Shown here in pieces: positions 27,207 to 35,288 of a stretch of DNA of 64,000 bases. Where the stretch lies: the NCBI GenBank assembly GCA_964291505.2, contig OZ220199.1, forward strand, positions 186,001-250,000, read 5' to 3'. The notes beneath the pieces are model-generated. The model saw only the letters and a list, made by a program, of their open reading frames with translations. It was not told the DNA's origin and ran no database searches. Origin of the DNA: Kistimonas sp964291505 (GTDB lineage: Bacteria; Pseudomonadota; Gammaproteobacteria; Pseudomonadales; Endozoicomonadaceae). The translations under genes were made by a program, and so were the position numbers. Numbering within the stretch: position 1 is the first letter of the stretch; each line of letters begins with the position of its first letter.

Positions 27207-27629
27207 TCAGTTTACTGAGGCTATCAGGCGAGGCCAGCGTTCAAAACACATATCATCCAGACTGGTCTCCAGGGTAACGACATACACCCGCTGTTCGCGC
27301 CCGATCCGGCTGACCAGCCCCTGCAGATACTGCCCCTCCGTAACCGGGAACCGGTGTTCCTGCCCACTGACGTCCTGCTCAACGAACGCCTGCGCCGGAA
27401 TCTTGACCGGCACCGGGTTGAACCGGTTCCAGCGCCCCCCCTGGATATTGTGGAGCCGGGCCCAGCCACCAAAAGGGAAGTCCCCATGACAGGCATCCAG
27501 TCGCCGCCGCCCCCAGAGCAGTAAGCGCATCTCGCCATCCTTGGTCAATACCGGCAACCGCGCTCCCGGCCGACAAAAGCGACAGGCACATTCCTTCTGG
27601 TCAAATCGATAGATCACACCAATCGGCAT
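27207..27629 (-). CDS. Small protein co-transcribed with Y-family polymerase, SRAP-like by weak resemblance
   Basis: A 140-residue protein from ATG 27629, with AAGGAG nine bases upstream; a longer frame to 27692 would run into the polymerase gene. It has a CACRFC cluster near residue 13, then LPVLTKDGEMRLLLWGRRR, FPFGGWARL, VKIPAQAFVEQ and RVYVVT. The order WG, a substrate strand, then a (V/I)PAxxFxE strand resembles SOS-associated SRAP/YedK proteins, but the catalytic Cys2 of that family is absent, so this is only a suggestion. Placement directly after a LexA-controlled polymerase (13-base gap) makes a DNA-damage role likely. Confidence 0.6.
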   Translation of the reverse strand: MPIGVIYRFDQKECACRFCRPGARLPVLTKDGEMRLLLWGRRRLDACHGDFPFGGWARLHNIQGGRWNRFNPVPVKIPAQAFVEQDVSGQEHRFPVTEGQYLQGLVSRIGREQRVYVVTLETSLDDMCFERWPRLIASVN

Positions 27630-27642
27630 GACTGCCGGCTCC

Positions 27643-28854
27643 TTAGGGTTCGAGGGTATTTCGGTGTCCTGCAGGCTTCCAGGACGGGGCAATCACATTG
27701 GGCATGTCGGACCGTTTCACCAGCGGCGCCCGGCAAAGCGCAAATTCACCGTAACGCTGGTTCACCGCATCCATCACCGCCAGCACCCGGTCACGCCGGG
27801 CATGATCCGGGGCAAACAGTTCGCCCTGGCTGGCCTGCGGATGGGGATCCAGCGCCGCCACATGCACTTGATGTACACCAACACCATCCCACCAGTGCTC
27901 CATGAAAAAACGGGCCAGAGCGATCAGCGGGTCACTGTCAGCGGTGGGATGCACGGTTTTCAGTTTCCGCGACACCCAACCACGCCGGGTATTCAGGCCA
28001 ATACTGAACAGGCCGGCCTGCAGCTGATGCCGCCGAAGCCGGGTCGCCACCTTCTCGCACATGTGCATCAGGTAGCGATCGACTTCCTGACGGTCCCGGG
28101 TATCCGGCGGCATGACCTTGCCATGACCAATGGTTTTGGGTGCTTTAACCTCCCGGTCCAGTGGCTCCGGATCCAATCCCTGTGCCATCAACCAGATTCG
28201 GCGCCCCAGGTTACCGAAACGCCCGGCCAACACACTGATGGGAAGCTGTTTCATATCACCACACTGATAAACCCCATGCTGCGCCAGAAACCGTCCGATT
28301 CCGGTGCTGATACCACATAATTCTGTCACCGGTATAGGCGCCAGCCGCTCAGCTGCCAGCCAAGGCTCCACGATCGTCAAACCGTTGGGTTTCTGCTGTT
28401 TGGCGGCCCATTTGGCAGTGGTTTTATCCCCACTGACACCGACTGAACACAGCAGACCGGATGCTTCAAACACACAGCGCTTGATCTTCCTGGCTACGAC
28501 GTCAACCGGACAACGGTACAGTTTCTGGCAGGTGGTCAGATCAAGAAAGGCTTCATCAACCGAGAAAATCTCGATATCTGGCGTCACCGCCTCCAGCGAC
28601 GCCATGATGCTGGATGACACCTGGGCATAGCGATACGGCCTGGCCGGTGCCTGGATAAAATCCGGCGCCAATGCACGGGCTTCCCGCACCCGCATTCCGG
28701 TCCGGATGCCGCAGGCGCGCGCTTCATAAGAGGCCGTGATAATGCAGGTTCCGGTACGACCGTTAGTGACGCCCAGCGGGCGCCCCCGCCACTCCGGACG
28801 GTCCAGTTGCTCAATGGAAGCGAAGAAGGCATTCATGTCCACCAGCGCAATCAT
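27643..28854 (-). CDS. Y-family DNA polymerase (UmuC/DinB-like), SOS-controlled
   Basis: About 403 residues from the ATG at 28854, which gives the classic start MIALVDMNAFFASIEQ. Longer in-frame starts (28893, 28929) fall inside or upstream of the LexA operator. Palm-domain acidic residues are seen in DMNAFFAS and SVDEAFLDLT, with the fingers motif ASYEARACGIRTGM and the helix-hairpin-helix-like CGISTGIGRFLAQHG. The C-terminal region is a little-finger domain plus a short tail. Such enzymes copy past damaged bases at the cost of fidelity. It lacks an adjacent umuD, and the second operon gene is the small protein at 27207. Confidence 0.88.
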   Translation of the reverse strand: MIALVDMNAFFASIEQLDRPEWRGRPLGVTNGRTGTCIITASYEARACGIRTGMRVREARALAPDFIQAPARPYRYAQVSSSIMASLEAVTPDIEIFSVDEAFLDLTTCQKLYRCPVDVVARKIKRCVFEASGLLCSVGVSGDKTTAKWAAKQQKPNGLTIVEPWLAAERLAPIPVTELCGISTGIGRFLAQHGVYQCGDMKQLPISVLAGRFGNLGRRIWLMAQGLDPEPLDREVKAPKTIGHGKVMPPDTRDRQEVDRYLMHMCEKVATRLRRHQLQAGLFSIGLNTRRGWVSRKLKTVHPTADSDPLIALARFFMEHWWDGVGVHQVHVAALDPHPQASQGELFAPDHARRDRVLAVMDAVNQRYGEFALCRAPLVKRSDMPNVIAPSWKPAGHRNTLEP

Positions 28855-28883
28855 CCGTGGCCAGTGGCGCTCACCTGATATGA

Positions 28884-28903
28884 TACTGTTCATATATACA
28901 GTA
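28884..28903 (-). promoter_or_regulatory. LexA operator (SOS box) and promoter of the polymerase operon
   Basis: CTGTTCATATATACAG (28886-28901) is a full CTG-N10-CAG LexA box, extended to a longer palindrome by TA on both sides. On the minus strand a -35-like TTGACC (28924-28929) lies 17 bases from a -10-like TGATAC (28901-28906), so LexA bound here would cover the -10 and start site. It is 30 bases from the chosen start codon. Confidence 0.88.
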
Positions 28904-29195
28904 TCATAGCAAGCGATCCACCCGGTCAACGCCCTGCATGATTGGATTTTTTTATCAACCCGACATGGGTCGCTGGTCAGCCTGAATTAGACAGCAAAAC
29001 GATCCCAGCGTCCCTGAGCGACAACCCTTCAGATAGCCCCCTGATGCCTCTCTTACATCCGTTAACAAACCGATAAGCATCAGGCAAGGAAGCGGCCATG
29101 ACATTACGGTATACTCGCGCCCCAGAATGTCATGATGCTCTTTGAGGCGAACATTGAACCCCACCATTCCTGATGACATCCCTTACGAAGAGCGG

Positions 29196-30119
29196 ATGTA
29201 TACCAAAGCTTACCGTTTCCAGGGCGCATTCCTGCATCCGCGTTACTGGGGACTCTGGCTGCTGATCGGTACCCTGTGGCTGATTGGTCGCCTGCCCATG
29301 GCCTGGATTGTGAAAATCGGCCGAAAAATCGGTCGTCTGCTCATGAAAATTGGCGGTAGCCGGGTCAAGGTGACCCGCCGGAACCTGGAACTCTGCTTTC
29401 CGGAACTTTCAGAGTCCGAAAGAGAAGCCTTGCTGGTACGCAACTTCGAGGCTATCGGCGTTGCCCTGCTGGAACCCGGGGTCGCCTGGTTTGCCAGCAG
29501 TCGCCGGATTCGCCGGATCAGCCGGGTGGAGGGTCTGGAGAATATCCGCCGCCATATCGACAAAGGGCAGGGTATCCTGTTCTGCTGCATGCATATGAGC
29601 TGTGTCGAGATGGTCTGCCGGATTGCCGCAGAATACCTGCCGTTCAACCTGATGTACCGGGTGCATGATAATCCACTCTATGAATACATCAGCAACGTCC
29701 GCCGGCAGAGCTACCCCTACAAGGGGCGCTATATCCCCAGGAAACAGGTCAAGGACCTCCTGCACTTCATGAGCAAGGGCGAAATGGGCATCATTCTGCC
29801 GGATCAGGACATGGGCAAGAAGCGCAGCCTGTTTGTGCCCTTTTTCGGCCAGACGGCTGCAACAATTCCCAGCGTGTCCGACTTTGCCCGCCTGAGCAAT
29901 GCCAGGGTCATCATGGCCAACTACTATCTGGATGAGAACAACCAGTACGTACTGAGCTTCTCCCAGCCGCTGGAAAACTTCCCCAGCGAGGATAATGTCG
30001 CCGATACCACTCTGATCAACCAGCTGATTGAAGAGCGTATCCGTCAGCATCCTGAGCAGTATCTATGGCAGCACCGACGCTTTAAGACACGCCCACCCGG
30101 CGAACCGTCACTCTATTGA
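29196..30119 (+). CDS. lpxL: Lipid A lauroyl acyltransferase (LpxL/HtrB family)
   Basis: A 307-residue inner-membrane acyltransferase that adds a secondary acyl chain to Kdo-lipid A. One N-terminal anchor follows LHPRYWGLWLLIGTLWLIG. The HxxxxE active site is HMSCVE, preceded by GILFCC; NRRNLELCFPELSE-like and LPDQDMG...FVPFFG elements match E. coli LpxL, and the end HRRFKTRPPGEPSLY is almost the enteric C-terminus. ATG 29196 is used because it gives the same N-terminal length as E. coli LpxL (306 residues). TTG 29154 (GAGG six bases upstream) or TTG 29142 would add 14 or 18 residues. LpxM or LpxP cannot be fully excluded. Confidence 0.9.
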   Translation: MYTKAYRFQGAFLHPRYWGLWLLIGTLWLIGRLPMAWIVKIGRKIGRLLMKIGGSRVKVTRRNLELCFPELSESEREALLVRNFEAIGVALLEPGVAWFASSRRIRRISRVEGLENIRRHIDKGQGILFCCMHMSCVEMVCRIAAEYLPFNLMYRVHDNPLYEYISNVRRQSYPYKGRYIPRKQVKDLLHFMSKGEMGIILPDQDMGKKRSLFVPFFGQTAATIPSVSDFARLSNARVIMANYYLDENNQYVLSFSQPLENFPSEDNVADTTLINQLIEERIRQHPEQYLWQHRRFKTRPPGEPSLY

Positions 30120-30131
30120 GAACAGCCTGCC

Positions 30132-30170
30132 CACCAGATCGCCGTATTTCCGACGATCTGGTGCTTTTCC
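30132..30170 (+). terminator. Rho-independent terminator of lpxL
   Basis: CACCAGATCG (30132-30141) pairs with CGATCTGGTG (30154-30163), followed by CTTTTCC. It lies 12 bases after the lpxL stop. Confidence 0.82.
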
Positions 30171-30269
30171 CCTTGGGTTTCTGCATTTTTGCCTTCCCTT
30201 AGAAACAAACCTCGTTACACCAGCGCCTAAACTGGTAGTAAACGCATTGCTGTGCAGGGAGGTTTGTCA

Positions 30270-30575
30270 ATGCGCCAGATGGTATCCATGCTGCTGATGG
30301 CGGCTCTTGCCAGCAGTGTCGTTGCTGATGAACTGGTCGTAAAGCCAGCCAGTACCTTTGACCAGCTGATCGTATCCGTCGCCTATCAGGGACGAAAAAT
30401 TCATAAGGCTCACATTACCGTCAGGAGCGAAAACGGGTTGACGATTGCGGAAGGGGAAACCACCCGTGATGGCATCGCCCGGCTGAATATCAATTCAGGC
30501 CACACGCTGAATATTTCAGTCAAAACGCCCGACGGTCAGGAAAGTGAACAGGTCTACATGCACCTGTATCAATGA
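30270..30575 (+). CDS. Small exported protein, unknown
   Basis: A 101-residue protein from ATG 30270, with GGGAGG seven bases upstream; an in-frame ATG at 30252 lacks such a site. The signal peptide (MVSMLLMAALASSVVA) is followed by about 80 residues with an alternating beta pattern (FDQLIVSVAYQGRKIHKAHITVRSENGLTI ... DGIARLNI ... HTLNISVKTPDGQ). It resembles a small immunoglobulin-like or carboxypeptidase-regulatory-like fold as found in periplasmic proteins. No family can be named with confidence. Confidence 0.6.
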   Translation: MRQMVSMLLMAALASSVVADELVVKPASTFDQLIVSVAYQGRKIHKAHITVRSENGLTIAEGETTRDGIARLNINSGHTLNISVKTPDGQESEQVYMHLYQ

Positions 30576-30649
30576 TTAATCAGCGGTCAACCTCCTGACA
30601 GCACAGACCTTTCAGGTGTTTTCAGGCCGCACCGGACACAAGACGAATA

Positions 30650-31303
30650 ATGCAGTATATAGAAAAGGATGTCTCAGCCGTCCTGTTTGATTTTGACGGC
30701 ACCTTGGTCAACAGCGAACCCCTGAAAGCCGAAGCGCTGGGTTATGCCATTGAACATGCCGGCGGTATCTGGCGAGACCGCTGGTATGCAGAGCTATTGG
30801 GGCATCCATGGCGCACATTAGAAGAACAGCTAATGGTGCGCGCTGGCATTCAGGCTCGCCAGAACATTCTCGCTGAATACTTCCATGATCATTACCAGAC
30901 ATTGCTGCACACACGGTTAGCGATGACATCTGGTGCAGAAGACTTTGTGCATCATCTGCACGAACAGGGTTACCCCATGGCCTTGGTTACCAGTGAATCA
31001 CGCGTTATCGTTGAAACCGTGCTGCACCGTTTCAACCTGATGGATTGCTTTCAGACCCTAGTTTGCGGTGATGATATTCAGCACCCCAAACCCGCCCCGG
31101 ACAGCTACCGACTGGCCTGCCAGCAGCTGCACCTCTCTCCTGCGGAAACTCTCGTCTTTGAAGACACCGATGCTGGTATTACTGCCGCTATACGTGCGGG
31201 CATCACACAGGTGATCGGCCTCAGTCATGACTGGAACCAAAACCAGCAATTTCACCGATCATTTCCTACCGTTCATTCCTTTCTTGATCAGCCCTCTCGG
31301 TAG
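30650..31303 (+). CDS. HAD-superfamily sugar-phosphate phosphatase (subfamily IA)
   Basis: A 217-residue cytosolic hydrolase. Motif I is DFDGTLVNSEP (Asp14 nucleophile, Asp16 acid/base), motif II the Ser/Thr in LVTSESR, motif III the Lys in HPKPAPDSY and motif IV EDTDAGITAA. A helical C1 cap sits between motifs I and II. This is the layout of phosphoglycolate phosphatase, beta-phosphoglucomutase and the E. coli YfbT/YniC/YqaB sugar-phosphate phosphatases; the substrate is not readable. It stands alone. Confidence 0.9.
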   Translation: MQYIEKDVSAVLFDFDGTLVNSEPLKAEALGYAIEHAGGIWRDRWYAELLGHPWRTLEEQLMVRAGIQARQNILAEYFHDHYQTLLHTRLAMTSGAEDFVHHLHEQGYPMALVTSESRVIVETVLHRFNLMDCFQTLVCGDDIQHPKPAPDSYRLACQQLHLSPAETLVFEDTDAGITAAIRAGITQVIGLSHDWNQNQQFHRSFPTVHSFLDQPSR

Positions 31304-31470
31304 CAGCTGGAAGAGAGGGTTATCAACGTCTATACCTTACATCCGCCCCAACGCATCCCCTGATAGTGCTTAAGGGATAGCCACCATAAATACGCATCTC
31401 GTCAGGGTGGTTGCGTGATTGATCCACCGACGCCTCATGACGAGGCCAAAAACCAGAGCAGCGACTCCCT

Positions 31471-32922
31471 ATGCAAACAGAATGCAGATGGTCCTTTATT
31501 GTTACTTGTCTCCTAGGCATCCTGTTGATCACTGACTGCGGTGCCTCTCCGTTGCTGGACCAGACACTTCAGGATTATATTGAGGCGCATTTCGGAACAA
31601 CACTGGAACTCAGTTCTCAAGAATTCAGTCAAATACTCTGGCTGGAAAAAACAGAAAATCGATCACCAGACCACGTCCCCGGCGTTGATTCTTACCCACT
31701 GGAACAAGAAGTCATTCGCCTTCTCAATCGCCTGCATAACCTGGCCCTGCTACGGGATGGCAGCGAGGCCAGCTACCAACGCTTTACCAAGCCTCAACGG
31801 AATACGCATTACAGCTCACCAGTACTGGGCCGTCAGGAGTTTAATGTACTGGCGCGATGGTTCAGCCACAGGGCGCTCACAGAAGAGCGCTATCTTGCCT
31901 TGAGAACCGCTATCATCGTGAGCGCGGTCGCGCGTACCACGTTCGCCCGTGAACGGGCCCAGCAGGTATGGAACAGTGAAGGTCGGGGCAAACTGCCTCA
32001 AGATGGCATGGAATTCCTATGGGCCACTGCAACCTATAAGCCGTCTATCTACCCGCTACTGGAAACGGTATCTTCCGGACAAGAAGCCTTCCTCCGAGCC
32101 GCTTTCCTGCCTGATAGCCACTTCCGTCACATGCTCTATGCAGAGGGCAGCAGGACCATGTATTACCGCCTGATTAATGCAATTGATAGCCCCCCCACTC
32201 AAGCATGGTCACGTGACACATTTAACTTCTGGTTCATGACCTGGCTGATAGATATGAGTGGTTTCTGGGTCAACCCCGCCATTCCGGAAGGAAGCTACTA
32301 CCTGAACCAATCCGAAGCGCAGTTTGCGATCATGCAATGGCATCTGCTGACCAAGACACTCTTCAACCCATCTAAGTGGCAAACTCGTGCAACCACGGCT
32401 AAAGAGCTGCTTAGAAATTATCTCTCATACCGAGCGAAAATCCTGGCATTAGATGACATTCCCAGAGACGATATTCTGGTCTACGGTGGTCTAGCTGCCT
32501 TAATGCGCATTCAAACGCCCAAAGAGGCCAGTGACCTCCACCAGGCTTATAGCCGCCTCAGTATGGAAAAAAAACAGGCGCTCCGACAGATCTATACCGA
32601 CAAGCTGGTCGGCTATCCCACGAAGACGCCGACCTATTTACCTGCCGTCTTTAACAACTTATATGACGCGGGTGGGAGTTTTCAGCATAGCTTCGAGATG
32701 TTTATTGATATCTATATTCAATCCATGAAACTGATAAAAGAAAAATATAAAACCGGTGAACTGATGTCAGATAAACCGGTCAGTTTCAAGTCTCTGGCCA
32801 ATATGGCAGAGACCATTGCCGAGATGCGGTCAGTTTCCATCAAACTTGAAGACTATAATATTCTTCTCGACACAAAACTGGATGAAAACAGTATCGCCAT
32901 AGAAGTCATTAGTACGCTTTAA
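31471..32922 (+). CDS. Exported protein of unknown function (483 residues)
   Basis: A signal peptide (WSFIVTCLLGILLITDCGAS) precedes a largely alpha-helical mature protein. A Cys at 23 lies where a lipobox could be, but the ITDC context is atypical, so lipoprotein status is uncertain. Aromatic-rich helices recur (FNFWFMTWLIDMSGFWVNP). Gly and Pro are mainly at helix ends. There are no repeats, metal motifs or catalytic signatures that I recognise. The gene is monocistronic, with a terminator directly after it. It could be a helical-repeat periplasmic or secreted factor; no function is proposed. Confidence 0.6.
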   Translation: MQTECRWSFIVTCLLGILLITDCGASPLLDQTLQDYIEAHFGTTLELSSQEFSQILWLEKTENRSPDHVPGVDSYPLEQEVIRLLNRLHNLALLRDGSEASYQRFTKPQRNTHYSSPVLGRQEFNVLARWFSHRALTEERYLALRTAIIVSAVARTTFARERAQQVWNSEGRGKLPQDGMEFLWATATYKPSIYPLLETVSSGQEAFLRAAFLPDSHFRHMLYAEGSRTMYYRLINAIDSPPTQAWSRDTFNFWFMTWLIDMSGFWVNPAIPEGSYYLNQSEAQFAIMQWHLLTKTLFNPSKWQTRATTAKELLRNYLSYRAKILALDDIPRDDILVYGGLAALMRIQTPKEASDLHQAYSRLSMEKKQALRQIYTDKLVGYPTKTPTYLPAVFNNLYDAGGSFQHSFEMFIDIYIQSMKLIKEKYKTGELMSDKPVSFKSLANMAETIAEMRSVSIKLEDYNILLDTKLDENSIAIEVISTL

Positions 32923-32928
32923 TCTGCC

Positions 32929-32964
32929 AAAAGTCAGCCTGTTCTCACTGGCTGACTTTTCGTT
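32929..32964 (+). terminator. Rho-independent terminator after the 483-residue exported protein gene
   Basis: AAAAGTCAGCC (32929-32939) pairs perfectly with GGCTGACTTTT (32950-32960), leaving a TTTT end. It lies seven bases after the stop. Confidence 0.85.
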
Positions 32965-33042
32965 AACAGACAACCACAGCAAACGAGTTCAATACTTCTA
33001 TACTGTTGGGAAACATTCACAGGATAGTGGAGCTGAAAAAGC

Positions 33043-34566
33043 ATGGAACTGCTAAATCATGAATATGCCTCTGCGTTATCAACTATTTTGCAGGTCATTG
33101 CTTCGCTATTGATTCTGGCGCTAGGCGCCGGGATTGTTGCCATTGCCATAGCTTATTTCATAGACAAGAACCAGACAGAACATACGATTCGAAGAAATTA
33201 TCCGGTACTGGGTCGTTTCCGCTACCTGTTTGAGCATTTGGGTGAATTTTTCCGACAATATTTCTTTGCCAGCGATCGGGAAGAAATGCCCTTTAATCGT
33301 GCTCAACGCGCCTGGGTGTATCGAGCCGCAAAAAATATCGACAGAACCGTTGCCTTTGGCTCCACTAAAACCATACGAGAACCGGGTAGTGTGCTGTTCC
33401 TGAACAACCCCTTTCCTCCCCTGACACAGGAAGCCCATGAAGCCTCTGTCGTGCTGATCGGCCCTAACTGCCGTAAGCCATACCGCCCCAAGTCCCTGTT
33501 CAACATTTCTGGTATGAGTTTTGGTGCCCTGTCAGCCCCAGCCGTTACTGCCTTATCGCTCGGCGCCAAGCAGTCCCATTGCTGGTTAAATACCGGTGAA
33601 GGCGGTCTCTCATCCTATCACCTCAAGGGCAACTGTGACCTGGTCTTTCAAATCGGCACTGCCAAGTACGGTGTGCGTGATGAAAATGGCAAACTGGATG
33701 ATGAGCGTTTAAGCGATATTGCATCACATGCCCGTGTCAGAATGTTTGAAATTAAACTCAGTCAGGGTGCTAAACCGGGCAAAGGTGGCATCCTTCCGGG
33801 TAATAAAGTGTCAGAAGAAATTGCGGGGATTCGCCTGATACCTGTCGGTCAAGACTCCATCAGTCCTAATCGCCACCCTGAAATCCATTCGTGTACCGAA
33901 CTGCTGGATATGATCCACCATGTCCGCTCTGTTACCGGTAAACCCGTTGGTATCAAGTTCGCATTAGGCGATAGCCAATGGCTCGACACATTATGCAAGA
34001 CCATTCATCAACGCGGCATTGAATCTGCCCCGGACTTCATGACCATTGACAGCGCAGACGGCGGCACCGGTGCCGCTCCCATGGCACTGATGGACGATGT
34101 CGGCTTACCGCTTCGGGAAAGCCTGCCAGAAGTGACCAACACACTGATCCGCCACGGTTTGCGGGAACGCGTCAGAGTCATTGCCTCCGGCAAGCTGATC
34201 AATCCGTCGGATGTCGCCTGGGCACTGTGCATGGGAGCCGATTTCGTGGTATCGGCCCGCGGTTTCATGATGGCACTGGGCTGTGTACAAGCGATGCAAT
34301 GTAACAGCAATACCTGCCCAACGGGCATTGCCACCCATGACAGCAAATTGCAGCGCGGGCTGGTACCTGAAGATAAAGCAACCCGAGTATCCCATTACCA
34401 CAACAACCTGGTACATGATGTCGAACTGATCGCCAACGCCTGTGGTGTCAGAGAGCCACGACAGCTCAAGCGACATCATGCCCGGCAGGTCACCGCCAAC
34501 GGAAAATCCATCAGTTTGGCGGAACTGCATCCATACCCGGAAAGAACTCCCTCCCAGCCATTATGA
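33043..34566 (+). CDS. FMN-binding glutamate-synthase-family protein, membrane-anchored
   Basis: A 507-residue protein with one N-terminal transmembrane helix (residues 15-40, LQVIASLLILALGAGIVAIAIAY) and a cytosolic TIM barrel of the GltS central/FMN domain. The FMN and Fe-S regions are recognisable: FNISGMSFGALSAPAVTAL, NTGEGG, QIGTAKYG, SQGAKPGKGG, TIDSADGGTGAAP and the cysteine cluster CVQAMQCNSNTCPTGIATHD, which in glutamate synthase binds a 3Fe-4S centre. It lacks the amidotransferase and reductase parts, so it is not a full glutamate synthase. Archaeal-type GltB-like stand-alone proteins are the nearest relatives; the reaction is unknown. Confidence 0.88.
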   Translation: MELLNHEYASALSTILQVIASLLILALGAGIVAIAIAYFIDKNQTEHTIRRNYPVLGRFRYLFEHLGEFFRQYFFASDREEMPFNRAQRAWVYRAAKNIDRTVAFGSTKTIREPGSVLFLNNPFPPLTQEAHEASVVLIGPNCRKPYRPKSLFNISGMSFGALSAPAVTALSLGAKQSHCWLNTGEGGLSSYHLKGNCDLVFQIGTAKYGVRDENGKLDDERLSDIASHARVRMFEIKLSQGAKPGKGGILPGNKVSEEIAGIRLIPVGQDSISPNRHPEIHSCTELLDMIHHVRSVTGKPVGIKFALGDSQWLDTLCKTIHQRGIESAPDFMTIDSADGGTGAAPMALMDDVGLPLRESLPEVTNTLIRHGLRERVRVIASGKLINPSDVAWALCMGADFVVSARGFMMALGCVQAMQCNSNTCPTGIATHDSKLQRGLVPEDKATRVSHYHNNLVHDVELIANACGVREPRQLKRHHARQVTANGKSISLAELHPYPERTPSQPL

Positions 34567-34576
34567 TTCTCCGGCT

Positions 34577-34613
34577 TTGCCCGCTATAGTGGCGACTTTT
34601 AACTAGCGGGCAA
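34577..34613 (+). promoter_or_regulatory. Leader hairpin overlapping the ribosome site of the Nudix gene
   Basis: TTGCCCGCTA (34577-34586) pairs with TAGCGGGCAA (34604-34613), a 10-bp perfect stem whose end reaches the AAGG before ATG 34620. It could limit translation of the Nudix gene or act as a terminator for the gene upstream; no T-run follows. Confidence 0.4.
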
Positions 34614-34619
34614 GGCTCC

Positions 34620-35144
34620 ATGGACATTACCACCATTCCCCACAAGGTCAGTGACATCGACTGGCAGAATTGGCAGGCTGCAGACCCAGCCACTCTCCTG
34701 TTTGTCATTAAAGACGGAAAAATACTGCTGATTCGAAAAAAGCGGGGATTGGGTGCAGGCAAGATCAATGGCCCAGGCGGCAAGCAGGAAGCCGGTGAAA
34801 CCATTGAAGCCTGCGCGATCCGGGAAGTACAGGAAGAGCTATGCATCACGCCAAAAAATATCCGTTTCCACGGTGATAACTGTTTCCAGTTTACCGATGG
34901 CTACTCCATTCATGTGCACGTGTTCACTGCAACCGACTATGATGGCGTTATCACGGAAACTGAAGAAGCCGCCCCCCTTTGGGCAAACCTGGATGCCATC
35001 CCCTACGACGAAATGTGGGAAGACGACCAATACTGGATACCCGTGATGCTCTCAAACCAGGCGTTCACTGGCCGCTATATTTTTGATGGTGACCGGATGG
35101 TGGATATGGAACTCGTGCTTCACAGCGATAACGCAAAAAACTGA
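34620..35144 (+). CDS. Nudix hydrolase (MutT/NUDT1-like)
   Basis: A 174-residue cytosolic pyrophosphohydrolase. The Nudix box GGKQEAGETIEACAIREVQEEL (residues 56-77) fits GX5EX7REUXEE, with the last Gly replaced by Cys. The flanking KKRGLGAGKINGPGG is like the N-terminal part of NUDT1-type 8-oxo-dGTP diphosphatases, and the aromatic-rich WEDDQYWIPVML resembles the purine pocket of that group. Sanitising oxidised purine nucleotides is the most likely role. ATG 34620 lies seven bases after a hairpin. Confidence 0.88.
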   Translation: MDITTIPHKVSDIDWQNWQAADPATLLFVIKDGKILLIRKKRGLGAGKINGPGGKQEAGETIEACAIREVQEELCITPKNIRFHGDNCFQFTDGYSIHVHVFTATDYDGVITETEEAAPLWANLDAIPYDEMWEDDQYWIPVMLSNQAFTGRYIFDGDRMVDMELVLHSDNAKN

Positions 35145-35162
35145 TATTTTTTATCCTCACGA

Positions 35163-35190
35163 CTTGAAAGCGTTGGGTGTGCCCTCATAT
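35163..35190 (+). promoter_or_regulatory. Sigma-32 (RpoH) heat-shock promoter of the Hsp20 gene
   Basis: CTTGAAA (35163-35169), a 13-base spacer and CCTCATAT (35183-35190) match the sigma-32 consensus CTTGAAA-N13-15-CCCCATNT. It lies about 100 bases upstream of the Hsp20 start. Confidence 0.88.
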
Positions 35191-35262
35191 AGAGAAACAG
35201 CGGTTGCTCAAGAGAGAACCGCTGCTGATAGCCTGTCCTGAAAGGAAGGCGACAATTGTCAA

Positions 35263-35284
35263 ATATTGCTCTTTATGAGGATAT
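35263..35284 (+). promoter_or_regulatory. ROSE-like RNA thermometer before the Hsp20 gene
   Basis: ATATTGCTC (35263-35271) pairs with GAGGATAT (35277-35284) around a TTTAT loop, leaving one G bulged opposite the ribosome site. The UUGCU motif pairing with AGGA is the hallmark of ROSE elements before ibpA genes. A second stem, AGCGGTT/AACCGCT (about 35200-35224), precedes it, as in multi-hairpin ROSE leaders. The start codon lies four bases after the hairpin. Confidence 0.85.
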
Positions 35285-35288
35285 CACC

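Noticed and set aside
27628..28320. Long plus-strand frame opposite the Y-family polymerase
   Set aside because: It is an antisense shadow of the G+C-rich polymerase gene and has no ribosome site or recognisable motif.
33043..34566. Truncated glutamate synthase large subunit (pseudogene)
   Set aside because: The protein has its own membrane anchor, a complete FMN barrel and cysteine cluster and a proper start, as in known stand-alone members of the family; there is no sign of decay.
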